Below, piece by piece: positions 1-6,579 of a DNA stretch of 6,705 nt. Under the pieces are notes generated by a model that saw only the letters and a program-made list of their open reading frames with translations, ran no database searches and was not told the origin of the DNA. Source of the DNA: Hyphomicrobiales bacterium (GTDB lineage: Bacteria; Pseudomonadota; Alphaproteobacteria; Rhizobiales; Aestuariivirgaceae); assembly GCA_026987255.1 (NCBI GenBank), contig JALSNA010000472.1, forward strand, positions 1 through 6,705. Direction: 5' to 3'. The position numbers were made by a program, and so were the translations under genes. Position 1 is the stretch's first letter, and each line of letters opens with the position of its first letter.

Positions 1-293
1 AGGCCCTGAAGGCCCTGCTGGCCTCCTCCGGCATGGTGGACGTGGTGCGCCGCGCCCATCCCGCTCCCCAGCCGCTTTTTACCTGGTGGAGCTATCGCGG
101 CAAGGGGGACTGGAAGGCTCTGAACAAGGGCCGCAGGCTCGATCACATCTGGACGGATGCGGATCTGGCGCGGCACTGCCAGGAGGTGGAGATCGCCACC
201 CAATGCCGCGGCTGGACGCGCCCTTCCGACCATGTCCCGGTGCTGGCGCGATTCGATTGGCCTTCTTCGGACGAAAAAAGGGAGCGGCCCTGA
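1..293 (+). CDS. xth: Exodeoxyribonuclease III, C-terminal part (5' end outside window)
   Basis: This is the last 96 codons of an exonuclease III / AP endonuclease gene of the exonuclease-endonuclease-phosphatase fold; the reading frame is open from base 3 and ends at TGA 291-293. The family cleaves 5' of abasic sites and degrades duplex DNA 3' to 5' in base-excision repair in the cytoplasm. Diagnostic motifs are visible: LFTWWSYR, then NKGRRLDHIW with the conserved Asp at bases 141-143, then PSDHVPV near the end. In that last motif the Asp (228-230) and His (231-233) correspond to the catalytic Asp-His pair of E. coli ExoIII (D258/H259). The C-terminus is a short charged tail (SSDEKRERP). 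The stop codon falls in the loop of the terminator hairpin of the opposing gene, so the two 3' ends overlap at transcript level. Whether the missing N-terminal part is intact cannot be seen. Confidence 0.93.
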   Translation, partial: ALKALLASSGMVDVVRRAHPAPQPLFTWWSYRGKGDWKALNKGRRLDHIWTDADLARHCQEVEIATQCRGWTRPSDHVPVLARFDWPSSDEKRERP

Positions 294-304
294 AGACCGC
301 TCCC
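274..304 (-). terminator. Intrinsic terminator of the yfdX-family gene
   Basis: There is a perfect 8-bp inverted repeat, GGGAGCGG at 280-287 and CCGCTCCC at 297-304, with a 9-base loop. On the minus strand the stem is immediately followed by six T residues (A6 at 274-279 on the plus strand). This is the classical GC-stem plus U-tract form. It begins 27 bases beyond the stop of the minus-strand YfdX gene. The plus-strand side has no T-tract after the stem, so it should work mainly in the minus direction. It lies across the final codons and stop of xth. Confidence 0.82.
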
Positions 305-330
305 CTTGGGCAATCCGGAAAAGACGCAGC

Positions 331-1299
331 TCAGAACAGCTTGGCGCGGAAATCGGACAGGGCCTTTTTCAGCTTGTCGAAGAAGCCCTTGCCATGCTTG
401 CCGCCCCTGGTCTTTTCGGCGATCAGGTCGAGCTGCTCATAGAAGGGCTTGAAGTCGCCCTCCTTGCCGTAGCCCAGGGCCTCGGCGAATTGCAGCTCGG
501 CGCGCGCCGCCTTGAGGATGTCCGCCAGCTCCTTTTCCTCATCCTTGCTGCGCTTGGCCTTTTCCGCCAGCACTTCGGCGCGCTTCAGCATCTGCTCGGT
601 GCGCAAGATGGGCAGGGGCAGGATGTGGCGGGTAATCACCAGGGTATTGAGGGCGGCGATCAATCCGGCCTTGGCCTCCTTGAACTTGCCCTTTTCGATC
701 AGCGGCGCCACCGCCTTGATGGCGTCCGGATAGGTCGCCAGCGGCACATTGACCACCTCGATGACAATTTCGCTCGCCAGCCCGGAAACCAGGGCGCGGG
801 CATCCTGCACGCGGCCCTTCTTGAGCAGGGCGATGGAGTCTTTCACCGCCTTTTTCACCGATTTCACGTCGGCATAGATATCCAGCGTCTGGGTCTGCAC
901 ATCCACCGGCGCCAGGGCCAGATCAGGCGCGCGCGCCAAAAGGATTTCCAGCTTGCCCACGGCCCGCTCCAGCGCCGCCATGGCCGCCTTCTTGTCCTTC
1001 TTGTCCAGCGCCTTGATGGCATTCTGGGTTTCGCGCAGGGCAATGACCGCTTCGGCATAGATCTTGCCGCGCTCGGCATTGGCCTTTTCCGCCCCCGATT
1101 TGCGCGCCTTGACATCGGCCGTCTTGCGCCCCTGCGCCGCCTTGGCGGCTTCGGCCTTTTTCATGGATTGTTCAGCCGCGGGCTTTGCCGCCGCCTTGGC
1201 CGCATCCTTGCCCTTTTCCGCCGCAAGTCCCGCACCGGAAACCGCCAGCATGGCCGCCAGGGCCGGGGCCAGCAGGGCCCGTTTCGTCCAGGTTGTCAT
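331..1299 (-). CDS. YfdX-family exported protein with Lys/Ala-rich N-terminal segment
   Basis: A 322-residue protein. I chose the ATG at 1299 because AGGAG (1308-1312) sits 8 bases upstream and a signal peptide follows at once; a longer reading frame to 1386 lacks both. Residues 1-26 look like a Sec signal peptide (Lys-Arg at 6-7, Ala/Leu-rich core, likely cleavage after GLA). Residues 27-78 are a low-complexity Lys/Ala-rich stretch. Residues about 79-298 match the YfdX family as I know it: ALRETQNAIKALDKKD, KLEILLARAPDLALAPVDV, VPLATYPDAI (185-194), HILPLPILRTEQ (225-236) and ALGYG (274-278). The tail 300-322 is a basic amphipathic helix. E. coli YfdX is periplasmic, about 210 residues, and lies in an EvgA-regulated acid-stress operon; its biochemical role is poorly defined. 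None of the other yfd genes is present here. The gene stands alone and ends at its own terminator. Family call is firm; function is open. Confidence 0.85.
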   Translation of the reverse strand: MTTWTKRALLAPALAAMLAVSGAGLAAEKGKDAAKAAAKPAAEQSMKKAEAAKAAQGRKTADVKARKSGAEKANAERGKIYAEAVIALRETQNAIKALDKKDKKAAMAALERAVGKLEILLARAPDLALAPVDVQTQTLDIYADVKSVKKAVKDSIALLKKGRVQDARALVSGLASEIVIEVVNVPLATYPDAIKAVAPLIEKGKFKEAKAGLIAALNTLVITRHILPLPILRTEQMLKRAEVLAEKAKRSKDEEKELADILKAARAELQFAEALGYGKEGDFKPFYEQLDLIAEKTRGGKHGKGFFDKLKKALSDFRAKLF

Positions 1300-1307
1300 C
1301 TCTTTGT

Positions 1308-1313
1308 CTCCTC
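1308..1313 (-). promoter_or_regulatory. Ribosome binding site deciding the YfdX start
   Basis: The minus strand reads GAGGAG here, followed by 8 bases and then ATG at 1299-1297. This is the best Shine-Dalgarno match in the window. It supports starting the protein at MTTWTKRALL rather than at the upstream in-frame ATG at 1386. Confidence 0.75.
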
Positions 1314-1436
1314 TTCCAGCAAGGCGCCTTCCCGAAAATCCGGACGAGCAAACCTGCTCACAGAAAAACCTCCGGGAAAGCCCCATCGCAATCTGTGTTC
1401 AAACCGTTTCTGTCTGTCCGGCAATACCGCGGGAGA

Positions 1437-1481
1437 CCCTCCCCCGCCTGTCTTTCAGATTGGCGGGGCAGGGGCGTTTTT
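1437..1481 (+). terminator. Terminator-like hairpin with T5 on the plus strand
   Basis: CCCCGCC (1442-1448) pairs with GGCGGGG (1462-1468) around a 13-base loop. After one C-C mismatch, CCCT (1437-1440) pairs with AGGG (1470-1473). TTTTT at 1477-1481 follows three bases after the stem on the plus strand. By shape this is a plus-strand intrinsic terminator, yet the nearest complete gene upstream on that strand is xth, more than 1.1 kb away. On the minus strand, where the flanking genes lie, the hairpin has no U-tract; there it could only shape the 3' end of the two-TM transcript or the YfdX leader. Confidence 0.4.
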
Positions 1482-1532
1482 AAAGAGAGGATGCAGGGCT
1501 GGCAGGATTAAATTCCCGTAAGGTATCTATTC

Positions 1533-2144
1533 CTATCCAGCAGACCTGTTCACGCGGCGGGTGTTTTCGATGATCTGGGCGCGGATTTCGCTGATGCTGT
1601 AGCCGGACTGATCGTCCCCCTCGCCCACCAGGTCGCGGCGGATTTCCGCCGTCAGGCGCGCCAGGGCATCATGTATCTTGCGCGCTTCCTCTTCTGAAAA
1701 GCGCGAATCGGAGGAGGCGGAGCCGAAAACCTGCAAAAACCGGTGATATTCCTCCAGCACATTGGGGGCCGCCGCCAGGGCCAGCTTGTGGGTGAGAAAC
1801 TGCAACCTGAGGCGCTCCTCCGGCGTGATGCCCCCGGAGGCCAGGTGGTGTTCGATATGGTCGAGCAGTTTCGTGTAGATATCCACCTTCAGATCGGCCA
1901 GCTTGATGGACCATTCCTTTTCCAGCTCCACTTCCGTCTGCTTGTTGAGCAACAAGGCGGTGATCAGGATGGTGGCCACGATACCCAGGATGACCAGCAG
2001 GATTTCCTGGGTGAAGGGCCATTGGCTGGCCGAGGCATAGGCGGCGCGCAGCCACAGATACCCGCCAATGACCAGAATGACGGACAAAATCAGATAAATG
2101 AGATTCTGTTTGCGCAGCTGGCCGATGCGGCTGGATGTGTTCAT
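1533..2144 (-). CDS. Unrecognised two-TM membrane protein with helical cytoplasmic domain
   Basis: A 203-residue protein whose family I cannot name. I start it at the ATG at 2144 because AGGGGA lies 9 bases upstream; the longer frame to 2231 would run into the opposing polA coding region. Two hydrophobic helices are clear, about residues 14-33 and 47-66, joined by a short loop (RAAYASASQWPF). The basic N-terminus (RIGQLRKQ) and the charged stretch after TM2 suggest both ends are cytoplasmic. Residues 67-170 are predicted mostly helical: NKQTEVELEKEWSIKLADLK could be a short coiled coil, then YTKLLDHIEHHL, a GGITPEER turn, EEYHRFLQVF, and LARLTAEIRRDL. The last part (171-203) is polar, with GYSISEIRAQIIENTRR. 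From memory, similar two-TM proteins with a KQTE..EKE linker and a terminal R.DL motif occur in many bacteria without assigned function; I have not verified this. No catalytic motif is visible. It is transcribed divergently from polA. Confidence 0.8.
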   Translation of the reverse strand: MNTSSRIGQLRKQNLIYLILSVILVIGGYLWLRAAYASASQWPFTQEILLVILGIVATILITALLLNKQTEVELEKEWSIKLADLKVDIYTKLLDHIEHHLASGGITPEERLRLQFLTHKLALAAAPNVLEEYHRFLQVFGSASSDSRFSEEEARKIHDALARLTAEIRRDLVGEGDDQSGYSISEIRAQIIENTRRVNRSAG

Positions 2145-2200
2145 GTGGAAAGTTCCCCTGTCTCTGGCATTGAACTGCGCATGGTGGCATATTGCGCCCC
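2145..2200. promoter_or_regulatory. Divergent promoter region between the two-TM gene and polA
   Basis: Only 56 bases separate the two divergent start codons, so at least one promoter should lie in or overlap this gap. On the plus strand, CTGGCA (2164-2169) and CATATT (2188-2193) are 18 bases apart and each match 4 of 6 consensus positions, a weak candidate for polA. If used, transcription would start within a base or two of the polA ATG. On the minus strand the AGGGGA ribosome binding site of the two-TM gene (2154-2159) is clear, but I see no good promoter hexamers. Confidence 0.3.
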
Positions 2201-5113
2201 ATGACAGAACACAATTCTTCTCCCGCTGCAACAGATGGCAAGCCCGTGGGCCCCGGCGATCATGTCTGGCTGGTCGATGGCTCCGGCTTCATCTTTCGCG
2301 CCTATCATGCCCTGCCGCCCCTGACCCGCAAGTCCGATGGCCTGCCGGTGGGCGCGGTGCATGGCTTCGCCGCCATGCTGCACAAGCTGCTCACCCAGAT
2401 GAACGAGGGCAGAAGGCCCACCCATCTGGCGGTCATTTTCGACAAGGGCAGGATCACCTTTCGCAATGACATCTATCCGCAATACAAGGCCAACCGCCCG
2501 GAGCCGCCGGAGGATCTCATCCCCCAGTTCGGCCTCATCCGCCGCCTCACGGAAGCCTTCAACGTGCCCGCCGTGGAGCAGGAAGGCTACGAGGCCGACG
2601 ATCTGATCGCCACCTATGCCCGCCAGGCGCGCGAGGCCGGGGCCACGGTGCACATCGTCTCCTCCGACAAGGACCTCATGCAGCTGGTCGGTGACGGCGT
2701 TTCCCTCTATGACGCCATGAAGGACACCGAGATGGGCACCGCCGAGGTGGAGAAGAAATTCGGCGTGACGCCGGACAAGGTCACCGACGTGCAGGCCCTG
2801 GCCGGCGATTCCATCGACAACATCCCCGGCATCCCCGGCATCGGCGTCAAGACGGCCGCCTTGCTCATCAACCAGTATGGCGATCTGGAGAATCTGCTCG
2901 CCCATGCCGGCGAGATCAGGCAGCCCAAGCGCCGCGAACGGCTGCTCGAACACGCCGATGCGGCGCGTGTGTCCAAGAAGCTGGTGACATTGGACGATCA
3001 CGTGCCGGTCAAGACGCCGCTGTCGGCCTTCGCGGTGAAAAAGCCCGATCCGGAAAAGCTCATCGGCTTTCTCAAGGGCCTGGAGTTCACCACCCTGACC
3101 AGCCGCATCGCCCGCGATCTGGGGGTGGATGCGTCGAAAATCCCCGCCATTGAAGTCACCACGGAGGACTGGCAGGCCCCGGAGCCGGAAAAACCGCACC
3201 TGGGCGATGACGACCCGGACCGCACCGGCCCGGTGGAGGCGGCGGTGGCGGCCACAGCCGTGCCCTTCGATCATGACGGGTACGAGCTGGTCACCTCCCT
3301 TGATCGCCTGCATGCCTGGCTGGACGAGGCGCGGCGAGAGGGCATCGTGGCCTTCGATACCGAGACCACCTCGCTGGATGCCATGCGCGCGCACCTGGTG
3401 GGCTTTTCGCTGGCCACCGCGCCGGGCCGGGCCGCCTATGTGCCGCTGGCGCACCGCGCCGCCGATGGATTGGATTTCGGCGGCGGCAAGACGCTGGAGC
3501 AGATTGGCATGGAGGAGGCCCTGGCGGCGCTGGGGCCGCTGCTGGAGGATGACAGCGTTCTCAAGGTGGCGCAGAACGTCAAGTATGACGATCTGGTCAT
3601 GGCCCGCCAGGGGCTGCGCATCCGGCCCTTCGATGACACCATGCTGATCTCCTACGTGCTCGATGCCGGTCTCGGCGGCCATGGCATGGACGAGCTGGCC
3701 GAGCGCCACCTGGGCCACAAGCCCATCCCCTACAAGCAGGTGGCCGGAACAGGCAAGAAGGCCATCACCTTCGATCTCGTCCCGCTGGATCGGGCCTGCG
3801 CCTATGCGGCCGAGGATGCCGATGTCACCTTGCGCCTGTGGATGATCCTCAAGGCGCGCCTGTGGGAAGAGCACAAGTGCACCGTCTATGAAACCCTGGA
3901 GCGGCCCCTGGCGCCGGTGCTGGTGGACATGGAGCGCGCCGGCATCCTGGTGGACCGCGCCGTGCTGGCGCGCCTGTCGCAGGAATTCGCCACCCGCGCC
4001 GCGGAGCTGGAAAAGGAAATCCACGCCCTGGCCGGCGAGAGCTTCAACCCCGGCTCGCCCAGGCAGCTGGGCGAGATCCTGTTCGGCAAGATGGGCATCG
4101 AATCGGGCAAGAAGACCGCCACGGGGGCGCGCAGCACCTCTGTCGAGGTGCTGGAGGAGCTGGCCGCGCAGGGGGTGGAGATCGCCGCCAAGGTGCTGCA
4201 ATGGCGCCAGCTCACCAAGCTGCGCTCCACCTATACCGAGGCCCTGGCGGCCCACATCAACCCCGAAACCGGGCGGGTGCACACCTCCTATTCCATGGCC
4301 GCCACCAATACCGGGCGGCTGGCCTCCACCGACCCCAATCTGCAGAACATCCCGGTGCGCACCGAGGAGGGCCGCAAGATCCGCGCCGCCTTCATCGCGC
4401 CAAAAGGCGCAAAGCTCATTTCGGCCGATTATTCACAGATCGAGCTCAGGGTGCTGGCCCATGTGGCCGGGGTCAGGCGCCTGCGGGCGGCCTTCCGCGA
4501 CGGGCTGGACATTCACGCCATGACCGCCTCGGAAATGTTCGGCGTGCCCATCGAGGGCATGGACCCGATGATCCGCCGCCGCGCCAAGGCCATCAACTTC
4601 GGCATCATCTACGGCATCTCGGCCCACGGGCTGGCGCGCCAGCTGGGCATTTCGCGCCAGGAGGCGGCCGAGTATATCAAGACCTATTTCAAGCGCTTCC
4701 CGGAAATCCGCGACTACATGGAAGGCACCAAGGAGTTCGCCCGCGCCCATGGCTACGTGGAGACCATCTTCGGGCGGCGCATCCATTTCCCCAACATCAA
4801 GGCCTCCAACCCCACGACACGGGCCTTCAACGAGCGCGCCGCCATCAATGCGCCCATCCAGGGGGCGGCCGCCGACATCATCCGCCGCGCCATGATCCGC
4901 ATGCCAAAGGCCCTGAAAGAGGCCGCACCGGAGGCGAAGATGTTGCTGCAAGTCCATGACGAGCTGATTTTCGAAGCCCCCGATGCGCAGGTGGAGGCGG
5001 CCATGGAGACCGCCCGCGCGGTCATGGAAAAGGCCCCCGAACCGGCGGTGAAAATGACCGTGCCGCTGGTGGTCGACGCACGCGCCGCCAACAACTGGGA
5101 CGAGGCCCATTGA
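2201..5113 (+). CDS. polA: DNA polymerase I with 5'-3' and 3'-5' exonuclease domains
   Basis: A complete 970-residue DNA polymerase I, slightly longer than the 928 residues of E. coli. It fills repair gaps and removes Okazaki primers. The 5' nuclease domain covers about residues 20-310: VDGSG (Asp26), EADD (131-134), SSDKD (154-158), GDSIDN (202-207), then the IPGIPGIGVKTA helix-hairpin element. A Glu/Pro/Asp-rich linker spans about 325-365. The proofreading domain keeps its metal ligands: FDTET (Asp386, Glu388), NVKYD (459-463, Asp463) and YAAED (Tyr535, Asp539), so it should be active. The polymerase domain has TGRLAS (from 704), motif A DYSQIELR (743-750), motif B RRRAKAINFGIIYG (792-805; Lys796, Phe800 and Tyr804 match E. 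coli K758, F762, Y766) and motif C VHDE (918-921). The ATG at 2201 is chosen since only an in-frame TTG at 2192 precedes it. Neither start has a clear Shine-Dalgarno. trmB follows on the same strand with no terminator seen. Confidence 0.97.
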   Translation: MTEHNSSPAATDGKPVGPGDHVWLVDGSGFIFRAYHALPPLTRKSDGLPVGAVHGFAAMLHKLLTQMNEGRRPTHLAVIFDKGRITFRNDIYPQYKANRPEPPEDLIPQFGLIRRLTEAFNVPAVEQEGYEADDLIATYARQAREAGATVHIVSSDKDLMQLVGDGVSLYDAMKDTEMGTAEVEKKFGVTPDKVTDVQALAGDSIDNIPGIPGIGVKTAALLINQYGDLENLLAHAGEIRQPKRRERLLEHADAARVSKKLVTLDDHVPVKTPLSAFAVKKPDPEKLIGFLKGLEFTTLTSRIARDLGVDASKIPAIEVTTEDWQAPEPEKPHLGDDDPDRTGPVEAAVAATAVPFDHDGYELVTSLDRLHAWLDEARREGIVAFDTETTSLDAMRAHLVGFSLATAPGRAAYVPLAHRAADGLDFGGGKTLEQIGMEEALAALGPLLEDDSVLKVAQNVKYDDLVMARQGLRIRPFDDTMLISYVLDAGLGGHGMDELAERHLGHKPIPYKQVAGTGKKAITFDLVPLDRACAYAAEDADVTLRLWMILKARLWEEHKCTVYETLERPLAPVLVDMERAGILVDRAVLARLSQEFATRAAELEKEIHALAGESFNPGSPRQLGEILFGKMGIESGKKTATGARSTSVEVLEELAAQGVEIAAKVLQWRQLTKLRSTYTEALAAHINPETGRVHTSYSMAATNTGRLASTDPNLQNIPVRTEEGRKIRAAFIAPKGAKLISADYSQIELRVLAHVAGVRRLRAAFRDGLDIHAMTASEMFGVPIEGMDPMIRRRAKAINFGIIYGISAHGLARQLGISRQEAAEYIKTYFKRFPEIRDYMEGTKEFARAHGYVETIFGRRIHFPNIKASNPTTRAFNERAAINAPIQGAAADIIRRAMIRMPKALKEAAPEAKMLLQVHDELIFEAPDAQVEAAMETARAVMEKAPEPAVKMTVPLVVDARAANNWDEAH

Positions 5114-5167
5114 CACCCCGCACCGCGTATGCGGCAAAGGACTGAAAGCAATTTCCAACAGGATGTC

Positions 5168-5881
5168 ATGACCATCATGCCCGAAAATGAGGACAAGGCA
5201 GCGCAAGTGCGCTTTTTCGGCCGCCGCAAGTCGCGCCCTTTGAAACCGCGCCAGGCCGAACTCATGCGCGATCTGCTCCCGGCCCTGCAATTGACCGCCG
5301 ATGATGCGCCAATCCTGAAAACCCCGGCACGGCTCTTTGCCCCGCCCGCGCGGGAGATGGTCCTGGAAATCGGTTTTGGCGGCGGCGAGCATCTGGCCCA
5401 TCAGGCCCGCACCCATCCCGAATGGGGCTTCATTGGCTGCGAGCCTTTCATCAATGGCGTGGCCAAGCTATTGTCCGCGGTGGAACGGGACAATCTGGCC
5501 AATCTGCGCATCTGGGATGCGGATGCTAGGCATCTGCTGCCTCTGCTGGGCACGGAAACCTTTGCCCGCGTCTTCCTGCTCTATCCCGACCCATGGCCCA
5601 AGAAACGCCACCACAAGCGCCGCTTCGTCAACCAGGAAAATCTTGCGCAAATCCGCCGCATCCTGAAGCCCGGCGGCGAGTTTTTCTTCGCCAGCGACAT
5701 CCCCCATTACGTCGCCTGGACGCTGTGGCAAGTGCGCGCTCACGGCGGGTTCGCCTGGCTGGCCGAAAGAGCGCGCGACTGGCGCGAGCCGCCGCCGGGA
5801 TGGCTCTCCACCCGATATGAGCAAAAGGCCCTGAAGGCCGGACGCACACCCGCATATCTGCGCTTCATCAGGACAGCTTGA
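5168..5881 (+). CDS. trmB: tRNA (guanine-N7-)-methyltransferase
   Basis: TrmB uses S-adenosylmethionine to form m7G46 in the variable loop of tRNAs in the cytoplasm. From the ATG at 5168 the product has 237 residues, normal for the family. The Rossmann-fold SAM loop is EIGFGGGEH (67-75), followed by GCEPFINGVAKLL and WDADA. The family signature YPDPWPKKRHHKRR spans 139-152, with Asp141 and the basic cluster in place. GGEFFFASDI and the C-terminal TRYEQKALKAGR (from 215) complete the pattern. The start is uncertain: AGGA at 5160-5163 is only 4 bases before the ATG at 5168 and 13 bases before an in-frame ATG at 5177; an upstream in-frame ATG at 5129 has no ribosome binding site. The differences affect only the non-conserved N-terminus. 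The gene begins 54 bases after polA and may share its transcript. It is convergent with trpF, with 13 bases between stop codons. Confidence 0.95.
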   Translation: MTIMPENEDKAAQVRFFGRRKSRPLKPRQAELMRDLLPALQLTADDAPILKTPARLFAPPAREMVLEIGFGGGEHLAHQARTHPEWGFIGCEPFINGVAKLLSAVERDNLANLRIWDADARHLLPLLGTETFARVFLLYPDPWPKKRHHKRRFVNQENLAQIRRILKPGGEFFFASDIPHYVAWTLWQVRAHGGFAWLAERARDWREPPPGWLSTRYEQKALKAGRTPAYLRFIRTA

Positions 5882-5894
5882 GTAAATACCCCAT

Positions 5895-6536
5895 TCATTG
5901 CGCCTTGGCGGCGGCGAGGAATTGCCGGATAAGCCGCGGATCCTTTCTGCCCCGGGCGGCCTCGACACCGGAAGAGACATCCACCATCGGCGCGCCGGTG
6001 ATGGCAAGAGCTTCGCGCACGTTGTCCGGCGTCAAACCCCCCGCCAGCATGTAGGGGCCCTCCCAGGCGTCCAGCACGGACCAGTCGAAGGCATGGCCGG
6101 TGCCGCCCGGCAGGCCAGCGGCCTTTTCCGGCGCAACCCAGGCATCGAAAACGGGAAAGTCCATGATGCCGGCATAGGCATGCGCCTTGCGGATGTCTTC
6201 GGCCTTGCGGATGCGGAAGGCCTTGATGATGCGCGCCCCGGACATGCGGGCGATCTGTGCCGCCCGCTCAGGGGACTCCGCTCCATGCAACTGCATGTAG
6301 CCGGGGCGCACGATGCGGGTGATTTGCGTCAGGAATTCATCATCGGCATCGACGCTCAAGGCCACGATCCGTGCCCTGCCGCGCGCCATCTCCGCCAGGC
6401 GCGCGGCCTGTTCCAGCTCCACATGGCGCGGAGAAGGGGCGAAGAACACCAGGCCGATGAAATCCGCACCTTCGTCCAGCGCCGCGCCCAGGGCGGTCTC
6501 CTCAGTGATGCCGCAAATCTTGACACGCACGCCCAT
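5895..6536 (-). CDS. trpF: Phosphoribosylanthranilate isomerase
   Basis: TrpF catalyses the Amadori rearrangement of N-(5-phosphoribosyl)anthranilate to CdRP, the third step of the tryptophan branch from chorismate. The 213-residue product is a full single-domain TIM barrel; no indole-glycerol-phosphate synthase domain is fused to it. Visible motifs: VKICGI at the N-terminus with the catalytic base Cys8, DFIGLVFF and SPRHV, MQLHG, FPVFDAW containing the likely general acid Asp, GGTGHAFDW, and the phosphate-binding LAGGLTPDNV and DVSSGVE near the C-terminus. The ATG at 6536 has AGGGGA (6546-6551) 9 bases upstream. aroC lies 43 bases upstream on the same strand with no terminator between, suggesting co-transcription. 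No trpB or trpA follows; the next gene is the opposing trmB. This separates it from the trpF-trpB-trpA order common in many proteobacteria. No leader peptide or attenuator is visible. Confidence 0.96.
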   Translation of the reverse strand: MGVRVKICGITEETALGAALDEGADFIGLVFFAPSPRHVELEQAARLAEMARGRARIVALSVDADDEFLTQITRIVRPGYMQLHGAESPERAAQIARMSGARIIKAFRIRKAEDIRKAHAYAGIMDFPVFDAWVAPEKAAGLPGGTGHAFDWSVLDAWEGPYMLAGGLTPDNVREALAITGAPMVDVSSGVEAARGRKDPRLIRQFLAAAKAQ

Positions 6537-6579
6537 TGTTCCGGTTCCCCTGGTTGCGGTGGATGTTGCCGCGTGCCCG

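Larger units (their letters stand above)
1300..1532 (-). promoter_or_regulatory. Intergenic leader region of the YfdX gene with small palindromes
   Basis: This 233-base gap separates the two-TM gene from the YfdX gene, both on the minus strand, so the YfdX promoter probably lies here. I could not find a convincing -35/-10 pair. Structures seen: the perfect 10-base palindrome AAGGCGCCTT (1321-1330), just upstream of the ribosome binding site; and GAGCA (1346-1350) with TGCTC (1355-1359) around a 4-base loop. In the minus-strand RNA the second extends by two G-U pairs to a 7-bp stem. Either could be an operator or an RNA hairpin in the leader. No coding sequence is supported here. Confidence 0.35.

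Noticed and set aside
1..14. The 14-base sequence AGGCCCTGAAGGCC occurs at 1-14 and again at 5826-5839
   Set aside because: Both copies encode a common ALKA-type peptide in unrelated genes with favoured codons. There is no flanking similarity, so chance and codon bias explain it.
1300..1386. YfdX protein extended upstream to the ATG at 1386
   Set aside because: It would place 29 extra residues before an obvious signal peptide, and the strong AGGAG is positioned for the ATG at 1299.
157..1521. A 454-codon plus-strand frame overlapping xth and antisense to the YfdX gene
   Set aside because: It overlaps the real xth frame and runs opposite the well-supported YfdX gene. The product is Arg/Leu/Gly/His-rich without domains, and no ribosome binding site precedes it.
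2141..4282. A 713-codon open frame on the minus strand across the first part of polA
   Set aside because: It lies antisense to an unambiguous polA. Its translation is a Gly/Leu/His/Arg-rich product typical of reading a GC-rich gene on the wrong strand, with no recognisable domain.
5123..5134. Small hairpin CCGC-GTAT-GCGG between polA and trmB
   Set aside because: The stem is only 4 bp and no T-tract follows, so I do not call it a terminator.
5129..5167. Longer TrmB beginning at the ATG at 5129
   Set aside because: There is no Shine-Dalgarno upstream of 5129, and the added 13 residues do not resemble the TrmB N-terminus. The start at 5168 has AGGA nearby and gives normal family length.
4433..5416. 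A 327-codon open frame on the minus strand over the polA 3' end and trmB 5' end
   Set aside because: It covers the polymerase motifs A, B and C on the other strand and shows the same shadow composition. Its length is explained by few stop codons in GC-rich DNA.
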